Positions 58,112 to 64,000 of a stretch of DNA of 64,000 nucleotides are shown in pieces (position 1 is the first letter of the stretch; every line of letters begins with the position of its first letter). The position numbers were made by a program, and so were the translations under genes. Origin of the DNA: Aphodovivens sp036306585. GTDB lineage: Bacteria > Actinomycetota > Coriobacteriia > Coriobacteriales > Eggerthellaceae. The notes below the pieces were generated by a model. The model saw only the letters and a list, made by a program, of their open reading frames with translations, was not told where the DNA came from and searched no databases. The stretch lies in the NCBI GenBank assembly GCA_036306585.1, contig JAXJZF010000006.1:124001-188000 (forward strand). Direction: 5' to 3'.

Positions 58112-58257
58112 TGTCAATAGGAGATCGCCTCCTCGATCCTCCTCCCAACGTTGATAACACGGCGGTGAAGGCTCCTCTCTCGTCTGGCCTCGTCACCGCA
58201 AATCCTTAGCCGGCGAAGGTCTTCTCCCCTCACCTTCGCCGGCCTTTTCTCTTCTCC
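58112..58257 (+). ncRNA. C-rich sRNA beside feo, probably iron-regulated
   Basis: The RNA has three hairpins. AGGAG/CTCCT (58119-58133) is followed by a single-stranded GATCCTCCTCCCAACG. GCGGTGA/TCACCGC (58162-58199) contains AGGC/GCCT with a CU-rich loop. The third is a perfect 12-bp hairpin (58209-58220 with 58232-58243) whose loop CTTCTCCCCTC is C-rich, followed by TTTTCTCTTCTCC as a strong terminator. No reading frame fits. C-rich unpaired patches complementary to ribosome sites are the hallmark of iron-sparing sRNAs such as FsrA (established knowledge). Function here is inference from promoter, structure and position between feo and a dtxR-family gene. Confidence 0.75.
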
Positions 58258-58389
58258 CTGCAACTTGGCGGGCAGTTCATCCCCTGCGCGGTTTGCCGCG
58301 TTCATCTCGGGATTTCCTGCCAGACGTGCGCGCTGTGGTAGGATGGGGACGGCGTAGGGCGCATGTTCGGAACGGAAGAGGTGAGATCC

Positions 58390-58773
58390 TTGGATAAGAT
58401 GTCTAAATCCCATGAGGACTACCTGGAGGCGATCGTCATGCTCGGCGGCACCACCGAGCAGCCCGTTCGCTCGGTCGACATCGCGATGAAGATGGGCGTC
58501 TCCAAAGCTTCCGTCAACAAAGCGGTCAATATCCTGAAGGAAAAGGGCTTGGTCGACCAACCTTATTACGGCGACATCACGCTCACCGAATCTGGGTTCG
58601 AATACGGCCAATCGGTGCTCGACCGCCATCATCTGCTGTTCACGTTCCTGCACAAGGTCCTCGGCATCTCCGAGGAGGTCGCCGATGCTGAAGCGTGCCT
58701 GATGGAGCATGCCATCAGCGACGACTCCTTCGATAAGTGGGTCGGCTATATCAAATCGTTGAATCTTGAGTGA
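58390..58773 (+). CDS. short DtxR/MntR-family metal-dependent repressor
   Basis: This is a metal-sensing repressor, the likely reader of the boxes at feo and the sRNA. TTG 58390 is chosen as start (GAGGTGA five bases upstream); ATG 58399 is 14 bases from it. The 127-aa protein has the winged helix (VRSVDIAMKMGVSKASVNKA) and dimerisation domain, but no SH3-like domain. Metal residues are mixed: Asp10, Glu13 and His80 as in MntR, Cys103 where DtxR has Cys102, then Glu106 and His107. DtxR's ancillary ligands are partly missing. Iron or manganese sensing cannot be decided from this. Confidence 0.88.
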   Translation: MDKMSKSHEDYLEAIVMLGGTTEQPVRSVDIAMKMGVSKASVNKAVNILKEKGLVDQPYYGDITLTESGFEYGQSVLDRHHLLFTFLHKVLGISEEVADAEACLMEHAISDDSFDKWVGYIKSLNLE

Positions 58774-58895
58774 TCGACGCCGCCGGTGCGCTTCCGGCAC
58801 ACTCCGTGTGCTATGCTAGTGCAGTTGGAAAACATGACGATCCCGGCATTCAACGAACCAGAACCGAACCACGATGCAGATAGGGGCGTTCTCCT

Positions 58896-59876
58896 TTGTC
58901 GCGTTCAGCAACTATCGTTTCTTTTGACGACGCCAAACGTTCGAGCCGCGCTGCGGGCCGGCGCTCGCGCCGTAGGCAGGAGGTGCCGGTAGACGAGCGG
59001 CCTTTCGTGTTCGTCGACCCGGGCTCCGACGCCCGCTTGTCCAACCCTTCGCGCCGCAGCAGGACGTCTTCGACCCCGTTCACCCAGCGTTCATCGCGTC
59101 CTTCCCAAGCCCGTGCCCGCTCCGGAGCCTTCGCTGCCCGCACGTCCGCTCCGCGCAGGCAATCCCCGTCGTGGTACGACGGTCCCGACGAGCGTGCGCT
59201 CAGGGAAGAGCAGGCGAAACGTACGCGCCCGCGCACCGAGGCGCGCGAGATGGAAGAGGAACGGCCCGCCGGGAAAGTCTCGCTTGCCCAGAGGGTGCGC
59301 AAGCTTGTCGCCAAACGCAAGGCCGACAAGATGTTCGGCGCCGCCGATGCCCCCGCTTCCGGCGAAAGCGGCCCTCGCGCCGCCGTGTACAAAGGCGAGA
59401 TGGGCGCATCTCAGCGCCGCGCCTCGCGCATGCAGGGGGCGGCTGCCGACGAGGATCAGGGCAAGCGCCGTCGCCGGAGCCTGCGGTTCGGGTTCGGCCC
59501 GAAGCTGCGCATCGCAGCGGCCATGGTGGGCTGCCTCGCCCTGATGTGTGTGTTCCTGTACCAGCCGGCGCAGCAGTACTACTCGGCAATGCGCCACAAC
59601 GCTGCCCTCGAGGCGGAATACACCGCATTGCAGCAGCGCGACGAGGCGCTGCAGGACAGCGTAGACTCTCTGTCCACCGAGGCGGGCATGGAGGATCTCG
59701 CTCGCGAGCAGCTCGACTGGGTGAAGTCCGGCGAGGTTGCGGTGAGTGCGTCAGGCTTGGAGGCAGATTCCGATTCGACGTCGTCTTCCATTCCCCCCAA
59801 TGTCGCGACGGGCAGCATCGAGCCGCCCGATACCTGGTATTCGGGCATCCTCGACCCTCTGTTCGGAGTGAACTGA
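58896..59876 (+). CDS. FtsB/DivIC-like septum protein with long basic N-terminus
   Basis: The 326-aa protein has one membrane helix (about 204-222), then a coiled coil (HNAALEAEYTALQQRDEALQ) and the DivIC/FtsB end MEDLAREQLDWVKSGEV. These are bitopic divisome proteins pairing with FtsL. The cytoplasmic part is very long, about 200 residues, basic and Ser/Arg-rich, unlike the few residues in E. coli FtsB, though extended forms occur in actinobacteria. The TTG start at 58896 lacks a strong ribosome site, so the true N-terminus is uncertain. Its stop overlaps the next ATG by one base. Confidence 0.82.
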   Translation: MSRSATIVSFDDAKRSSRAAGRRSRRRQEVPVDERPFVFVDPGSDARLSNPSRRSRTSSTPFTQRSSRPSQARARSGAFAARTSAPRRQSPSWYDGPDERALREEQAKRTRPRTEAREMEEERPAGKVSLAQRVRKLVAKRKADKMFGAADAPASGESGPRAAVYKGEMGASQRRASRMQGAAADEDQGKRRRRSLRFGFGPKLRIAAAMVGCLALMCVFLYQPAQQYYSAMRHNAALEAEYTALQQRDEALQDSVDSLSTEAGMEDLAREQLDWVKSGEVAVSASGLEADSDSTSSSIPPNVATGSIEPPDTWYSGILDPLFGVN

Positions 59877-60847
59877 TGGAGACAGGTGCGACGGTTCGTC
59901 CCGGTCGTTATGCGATCGTCGATGTGGGGACGGTGACGTGCCGTATGCTCGTGGCCGACATCGATGCCTCCGGCGCACTGCATGAGCTGCGCCGCGAGTA
60001 CTCCATCGTCAACCTGGGTGAAGGCGTCGATGCTTCGCGAACGCTCCAAACCGCTGCCATCGAGCGCGCTGCGGCTGTCATCGGCGGCTATCGCGCCGTC
60101 GTCGATGCGCTCGACGCCGCCGACGGCACCGAAACTGAGATGAGGGCGCTTGCGACGTCCGCCGCGCGCGACGCCGCGAACCGCGACGAGCTGGTGGAGC
60201 GCGTCGGGCGCGTGGGCGTGGGTCTAAGCGTCATCCCCGGCCAGACCGAAGCGCGTCTCTCCTTCGCCGGCGCCTCGATGGATTTCCCGGGAGAGCATCT
60301 TCTGGTGGTGGATGTGGGCGGGGGTTCCACGGAGATCGTCGCCGGCTGCGGCGGGCAGGCGCCGCAGCGCTCGCATTCGTTCGACGTGGGCTGCCGGCGC
60401 ATGACCGAGCGCTACCTGCGCAACGACCCGCCTTCGTGCGACGAGATCGCGCGGGCGGAGGCGTGGGCGCTCGCCCAGATGGAGCCGTTCTTCCGCCAGC
60501 TGCGCGAAGACGGTATCGAATGGGGCAGGCTGATCGCCGTCGCGGGCACCGCCACCTCCGCCGTGTCCATCAAGGAGCGCATGGACACTTACGATTCGTC
60601 GCGGGTCCACGGCTACGCGATGGGCGCCGATGCCCTCCGCGAGGAAGCCGTCCGTTTGGCGTCGATGCCGCTGGATGCGCGGCGCACCGTGACGGGGCTC
60701 GACCCCGACCGCGCGCCGGTGATCGTGGCGGGTCTCTCCATTCTCTCCACGGTGATCGCGCTTGCGGGCGTGGACTCCTACACGGCAAGCGAAACCGACA
60801 TCCTGCAGGGCGCCGCGCTCGCCGTGGCGCGCGGCGAGCGGCTGTGA
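59876..60847 (+). CDS. Ppx/GppA family phosphatase
   Basis: This enzyme hydrolyses polyphosphate or converts pppGpp to ppGpp. The 323-aa protein is the short form (no HD domain). It has the ASKHA phosphate-1 loop AIVDVGTVTCRMLVAD, the catalytic Glu in IPGQTEARLSF, and the phosphate-2 loop LLVVDVGGGSTEIV. AVAGTATSAVS and a C-terminal SETDILQGAAL also fit. ATG overlaps the FtsB-like stop (TGATG). The ftsB-ppx neighbourhood is a usual actinobacterial order. Polyphosphatase versus pppGpp activity is not decidable here. Confidence 0.92.
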   Translation: METGATVRPGRYAIVDVGTVTCRMLVADIDASGALHELRREYSIVNLGEGVDASRTLQTAAIERAAAVIGGYRAVVDALDAADGTETEMRALATSAARDAANRDELVERVGRVGVGLSVIPGQTEARLSFAGASMDFPGEHLLVVDVGGGSTEIVAGCGGQAPQRSHSFDVGCRRMTERYLRNDPPSCDEIARAEAWALAQMEPFFRQLREDGIEWGRLIAVAGTATSAVSIKERMDTYDSSRVHGYAMGADALREEAVRLASMPLDARRTVTGLDPDRAPVIVAGLSILSTVIALAGVDSYTASETDILQGAALAVARGERL

Positions 60848-60950
60848 TGCGGATCTTTCTGCATCTGCCGTGGAAAAGCTCCCGTTGCTGCGGCCGAGGG
60901 CGCGGTTGCGCCGCCGTTTTGCTACTATATGCAGTTGCCTTGCAACAGAG

Positions 60951-61035
60951 GGGAGCGTGGCGGAATTGGCAGACGCAGGGGACTTAAAATCCTCCGCCTT
61001 CGGGTTTGTGGGTTCGAGTCCCACCGCTCCTACCA
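60951..61035 (+). tRNA. tRNA-Leu (anticodon UAA), CCA encoded
   Basis: A class II tRNA: acceptor GGGAGCG (60951-60957) with CGCTCCT (61025-61031), the first pair G-U, discriminator A and CCA at 61033-61035. The anticodon loop is CTTAAAA with UAA, the variable arm CCGCCTTCGGGTTTG is long, and the T arm is GTGGGTTCGAGTCCCAC. Confidence 0.96.
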
Positions 61036-61131
61036 CCTCTCAGGCTCCGGCTTGCCGGGCCGCGAGGTGCCGCCAAGGCGCAAACCAGCATCATCCGACC
61101 GACTGAAGCCGCGTGCTTAGGGAGACGAAGC

Positions 61132-62178
61132 GTGAACATCAACGAGATCATCGCTGCGGTTGAAAATCCGCCCACATCGTTCGAGGAATACCTCAATTTC
61201 TACGCCGAGCGCGTGGGCGAGCTTGTGAACACGTACCTCCCCTCTGGGTCGCATCCCGATATGGACCGCTACCTGTACGATCCACTGAAGGCGTACAGCA
61301 AAAACGGGGGGAAGCGCCACCGCCCGCTCATCTGCTTCGCCGCTTGCCTGGCGGTGGGGGGCGACATGGCCCGCGCCACCAGCGCGGCGGCGGCCATCGA
61401 GCACTTCCACACGGCGGCGCTCATCCACGACGATATCGCCGACGAGGCGGAGCTGCGCCGCGGCGAGCCCTGCCTGCACCTCACTGAGGGCATCGGGCTG
61501 GCCATCAACATGGGCGATCTCGCGCTGTCCCTGGTCAACGGCACGGTCGTGCACGACGAGAACCTCGATGCGGAAACCAAGGTGCGCGTGCTCACCGAGC
61601 TCACCGAGATGACCCGCCGCACCATCGAGGGGCAGGCGCTCGACATCGGCTGGGCCCGCGACGGGCGCTACGACATCACCCCCGAGGACTACCTGGTGAT
61701 GGCCACGCACAAGACCGCGCATTATTCCGGCGCGGTGCCCCTGGCGGTGGGCGCCATCATCGGCGGCGGCACCGAGACCGAGATCGAGGCGCTGCGCAAC
61801 TACGGCCTGGACACCGGCCTTGCGTTCCAGATCCAAGACGACCTGCTGAACCTGGTTGGCAGCGAGGAAAGCACCAAGAAGGACTTCCGCAACGACATCA
61901 CGGAGGGCAAGCGCACGCTGATGGTGGTGCATGCCCTGCAGAACAGCCCGAAGCGCGAGCACCTCATCGAGATCCTCTCGTCGAAGGAGAAGGATCCCGC
62001 CGTGCTCGCCGAGGCGGTGGGCATCATGGAGGAGTCGGGCAGCATCGAATACGCCCGCAACTACGCTGAGAACCTCACGAGCATCGCGAAGAATCGCTTG
62101 GTCGACATGATCGAGCCTTCGCAGGCGCGAGATCTGTTGATTTCGATGGCTGACTGGTTCGTGAAGCGCTTGCGTTAG
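61132..62178 (+). CDS. polyprenyl (farnesyl/geranylgeranyl) diphosphate synthase
   Basis: This trans-prenyltransferase chains isopentenyl diphosphate units for quinones or the lipid carrier. GTG 61132 follows GGGAGACGAAGC. The 348-aa protein has NGGKRHRPLIC, the first Asp-rich motif DDIAD (100-104) in LIHDDIADEAELRRGEP, KTAHYSGAVPL and the second motif FQIQDDLLNL followed by KKDFRNDITEGKRTLMVVH. It is longer than E. coli IspA (299 aa). The residues before the first Asp motif (AAIEHFHTAAL) suggest a short- to medium-chain product, but product length is a guess. It starts about 96 bases after tRNA-Leu. Confidence 0.92.
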   Translation: MNINEIIAAVENPPTSFEEYLNFYAERVGELVNTYLPSGSHPDMDRYLYDPLKAYSKNGGKRHRPLICFAACLAVGGDMARATSAAAAIEHFHTAALIHDDIADEAELRRGEPCLHLTEGIGLAINMGDLALSLVNGTVVHDENLDAETKVRVLTELTEMTRRTIEGQALDIGWARDGRYDITPEDYLVMATHKTAHYSGAVPLAVGAIIGGGTETEIEALRNYGLDTGLAFQIQDDLLNLVGSEESTKKDFRNDITEGKRTLMVVHALQNSPKREHLIEILSSKEKDPAVLAEAVGIMEESGSIEYARNYAENLTSIAKNRLVDMIEPSQARDLLISMADWFVKRLR

Positions 62179-62188
62179 AATCACCGGT

Positions 62189-63085
62189 ATGGAAACCATC
62201 AAGCGACAAGACACGGGAGTGACCGTCGAGGACGTGCAGCAGCGCCTTGTGACGGTGGGGCTCCTGGACGAATCCCAGGTCACGGGAGTGTTCGACGATG
62301 CGACGGCGACTGCTGTCCGCGCGTTTCGCCGACAGGAGGGTTTGGCCGACGCGGAAGAGATCGACGAGAAGGCGTGGTCTGCCCTGGTTGATGCGTCGTA
62401 CCGCCTGGGCGACCGCACCCTATACTTGCGCATGCCCTACTTCCACGGAAACGACGTCGCCGAGCTGCAGAGGGCGCTGGGCGCCTTGGGCTTCGCCTGC
62501 GGTGGGGCGGACGGTATTTTCGGTGCCTACACCGAAGATGCGCTGCGCACGTTCCAAATGAACATGGGGCTTCCTTCCGATGGCATCGCCGGCGCCTACA
62601 CCTACGCCGCCATCCGCAACCTGCACCATTCCTGGGAGGGCAAGGAGCCCATGCGCGAAGGCGTCCATCTGGGGTTCGCCCGCGTCGCCGCCGTGCTGGA
62701 GGACAACGCGCTGTGCTTGTTCGGCACCGATCAGTTCACGCGCAGCGTTGCCTCGCGCATTTCCAATCTGGCGCTTGCCACCAGCCCCATGTCGAAGATC
62801 CTGTCCGCCGACAGCTTGCTGGTCGCCCCCGACGAGGGCATGCTGATGGTGCATATCGTGCTGCCCGACGAGCAAACGGCCGAAGGCGCTCCACGCGTCG
62901 CCTACATCGAGGACGATTCGCTGCCCCTGCGCCTGAAATCGGCGATTGCGGCTGCACATGCCGAGAAGCCTGCCCGTTTGGCGGTGGAACTGCCGGGCAC
63001 TATGTGGCGGGACGCCGGCGAAGGGCGCTCGGCGCAGCATTTCGCCATCACCTTGCTCGATGCGCTTTGCTCCGCGCTGTCCTAG
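62189..63085 (+). CDS. peptidoglycan-binding-domain protein with unknown C-terminal half
   Basis: The 298-aa protein has two PG_binding_1 domains. The first is at about 8-70 (VEDVQQRLVTVGLLDESQVTGVFDDATATAVRAFRR). The second is at about 85-147 (DVAELQRALGALGFACGGADGIFGAYTEDALRTFQ). No signal peptide or membrane helix is present, which is odd for a wall-binding protein. The C-terminal 140 residues are alpha/beta and unrecognised (LCLFGTDQFTRSVASRIS to SAQHFAITLLDALCSAL). CwlM of mycobacteria has a comparable domain pair and works in the cytoplasm on MurA; whether this is a divergent relative is speculation. It follows the prenyl synthase by 10 bases. Confidence 0.75.
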   Translation: METIKRQDTGVTVEDVQQRLVTVGLLDESQVTGVFDDATATAVRAFRRQEGLADAEEIDEKAWSALVDASYRLGDRTLYLRMPYFHGNDVAELQRALGALGFACGGADGIFGAYTEDALRTFQMNMGLPSDGIAGAYTYAAIRNLHHSWEGKEPMREGVHLGFARVAAVLEDNALCLFGTDQFTRSVASRISNLALATSPMSKILSADSLLVAPDEGMLMVHIVLPDEQTAEGAPRVAYIEDDSLPLRLKSAIAAAHAEKPARLAVELPGTMWRDAGEGRSAQHFAITLLDALCSALS

Positions 63086-63174
63086 CCAATCTTTCAGCTC
63101 GTTTACGGATGCCGAGGCGCCCTCGCGTGCGCTTTATACTGCAATGAGGAAATCACGTGAGACAGGAGAGTCCC

Positions 63175-63705
63175 ATGGCAGACGAGCAGAACCCGACACC
63201 GGAAAACCAGGCTCAACCCCAGTCTGAGGCGCAGCCCCAATCGGGGGCGCAGCCCCAACCTCAGTCTCAATCTGGGGCGCAGCCCCAGCCGCAACCAGGC
63301 CAGGGGTACGGGCAGCCGTATTCCCAGTCGGCGGGCCAGCAGGGCAGCTGTCCTCCCATGTCCCCGTACGGGGCTCCCGTGCAGAACCCAGGGTACCAGG
63401 CGCAGCAGCAGACGTACTGCCAGCAGCAACCCCATCAGCAGCCTCTGCCGCTTCAGCAGCTGAGCGGCGGCATGAAGTTCGCCTGGTTCGCGGTGGGTTT
63501 TCTCATCGGCATCGCCGGCCCCCTCGTTGCTTGGCTGACCAACCTCGACAAGGCTCCGCGGGTGAAAAGCGACGCGCTGAAGTTGAGTATCATCGGCGCG
63601 GTGGTGGGCATCGCGCTCAACATGATCTCGGTCACGTTCCTGCTTGGGAGCGTGGCGGCCCTTTCGAGCCTCGGGACGACGGTGGGGTCAAGCTTCTTCT
63701 GGTAA
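63175..63705 (+). CDS. Q/P-rich membrane protein of unknown function
   Basis: The 176-aa protein starts at ATG 63175 after CAGGAGAG. A -10 TATACT at 63135-63140 suggests its own promoter. Residues 1-100 are a Gln/Pro/Ser/Gly low-complexity tail with repeated AQPQS/GAQPQP units. The rest has two hydrophobic segments (about 104-122 and 137-165). The layout, a disordered N-terminal tail and a two-helix hairpin, recalls DUF4190-like or 'zinc ribbon/tail plus membrane' proteins of actinobacteria, but I do not recognise the family. A terminator follows. Confidence 0.7.
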   Translation: MADEQNPTPENQAQPQSEAQPQSGAQPQPQSQSGAQPQPQPGQGYGQPYSQSAGQQGSCPPMSPYGAPVQNPGYQAQQQTYCQQQPHQQPLPLQQLSGGMKFAWFAVGFLIGIAGPLVAWLTNLDKAPRVKSDALKLSIIGAVVGIALNMISVTFLLGSVAALSSLGTTVGSSFFW

Positions 63706-63733
63706 AACGCGGCGAGCCGATTCGAATATCCTT

Positions 63734-63765
63734 GGAAAAGCCCTGAGGGGCTTTTCCTATTTTGG
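63734..63765 (+). terminator. intrinsic terminator before leuC
   Basis: GGAAAAGCCC (63734-63743) pairs perfectly with GGGCTTTTCC (63748-63757), 4-nt loop, followed by TATTTT. Confidence 0.92.
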
Positions 63766-63822
63766 AAACAATCCGATGCTAGAATAAATCGGCTTAATTC
63801 GAGGTAAGGATAGGAGTGGGGA

Positions 63823-64000
63823 ATGACTCGTCCCATGACCATGGCGGAGAAGATCCTCGCCGCGCATGCTGGGCTCGATGAGGTGGAGCCCGGGCAGCTT
63901 ATCGAATGCGACCTGGATCTTGTCCTTGCAAACGACGTGACGGCGCCGCTTGCCATCAACACGGTGCACGAGATCACCGATTCGGTCTTCGATGCCGACA
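63823..64000 (+). CDS. leuC: 3-isopropylmalate dehydratase large subunit, partial (cut by window end)
   Basis: Only the first 59 codons are in the window. The ATG at 63823 follows GATAGGAGTGGGGA. The visible start, TMAEKILAAHAGLDEVEPGQ then LDLVLANDVTAPLAINTV, matches the aconitase-superfamily large subunits of LeuC/HacA type. That enzyme isomerises isopropylmalate with a [4Fe-4S] cluster. The cluster Cys residues lie beyond the edge, so LeuC versus homoaconitase or methylthioalkylmalate isomerase cannot be separated. A -10 like TAGAAT lies at 63780-63785. Confidence 0.85.
   Translation, partial: MTRPMTMAEKILAAHAGLDEVEPGQLIECDLDLVLANDVTAPLAINTVHEITDSVFDAD

Noticed and set aside
57899..58389. 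The feo-side C-rich RNA as a metal riboswitch for the dtxR-family gene
   Set aside because: It ends in a strong terminator about 130 bases before that gene, no anti-terminator pairing was found, and no known aptamer core is present. A stand-alone sRNA fits better, though not proven.
1..64000. CRISPR arrays, IS elements, rRNA genes
   Set aside because: No evenly spaced direct repeats, terminal inverted repeats with transposase, or rRNA sequence were seen in the window.

Overview
The window is high-GC, gene-dense bacterial chromosome, most consistent with a gut actinomycetote of the Eggerthellaceae (Coriobacteriia). Pointers are a Tat-exported lipoprotein flavoprotein paired with a membrane-anchored multiheme cytochrome c, a LuxR-type regulator whose N-terminal half is a many-segment membrane domain, a c-type cytochrome maturation cluster, and an actinobacterial-style shikimate/efp block. 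No rRNA, CRISPR array, transposase or phage gene was seen. The genus cannot be fixed from sequence alone.

Layout. 0-5.5 kb: rubrerythrin behind a Fur-like operator, a polar amino acid ABC transporter, and an IMP dehydrogenase that resembles the Tritrichomonas enzyme. 5.6-9 kb: a polysaccharide flippase-like protein and an NhaD-type antiporter. 9-16.8 kb: leuS, truA and a coupled small gene, acyl-ACP thioesterase, YddG-like exporter, CobW-type GTPase, diguanylate cyclase. 17-21.1 kb: membrane LuxR regulator converging on a flavoprotein plus multiheme cytochrome pair. 21.4-26.8 kb: ccmEFABC plus a 59-aa CcmD-like gene, which would supply haem attachment for that cytochrome. 26.9-33.8 kb: galU, a 2-hydroxyacid dehydrogenase, two tandem C-rich structured RNAs, a degenerate homocysteine-methyltransferase-like protein, MscS, and a two-component system. 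34-38 kb: 6S RNA, rarA, a DUF948-like protein, an AI-2E-family transporter. 38-50 kb: alaS-ruvX-mltG-yqeG-aroE-queD-aroC-aroK-aroB-aroQ-Xaa-Pro peptidase-efp, read in one direction, then tRNA-Val. 50.3-51.7 kb: a visibly AT-richer two-gene insert beside that tRNA. 52-54.5 kb: a ModE-like regulator, threonine synthase and a peptide deformylase homologue lacking its catalytic Glu. 54.6-58.8 kb: an iron module (two FeoA, FeoB, FeoB-associated Cys-rich peptide, a C-rich sRNA, a short DtxR-family regulator). 58.9-64 kb: FtsB/DivIC-like protein, Ppx/GppA, tRNA-Leu, polyprenyl synthase, a peptidoglycan-binding-domain protein, a Q/P-rich membrane protein, and the start of leuC.

The most novel content is non-coding. 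Two paralogous minus-strand RNAs at about 28.86-28.99 and 29.12-29.25 kb share one four-hairpin architecture. Each has a TATAMT box 5-6 nt before its first hairpin, C-rich (UCCCCU) loops and a CCCCUCCUU linker complementary to Shine-Dalgarno sequences. A third, independent C-rich RNA at about 58.11-58.26 kb has its own promoter overlapped by a DtxR/IdeR-like box and ends in a strong terminator. It sits between the feo operon and a dtxR-family gene, and looks like an iron-starvation sRNA of the RyhB/FsrA functional type. All structure calls were made by eye, without folding or database search.
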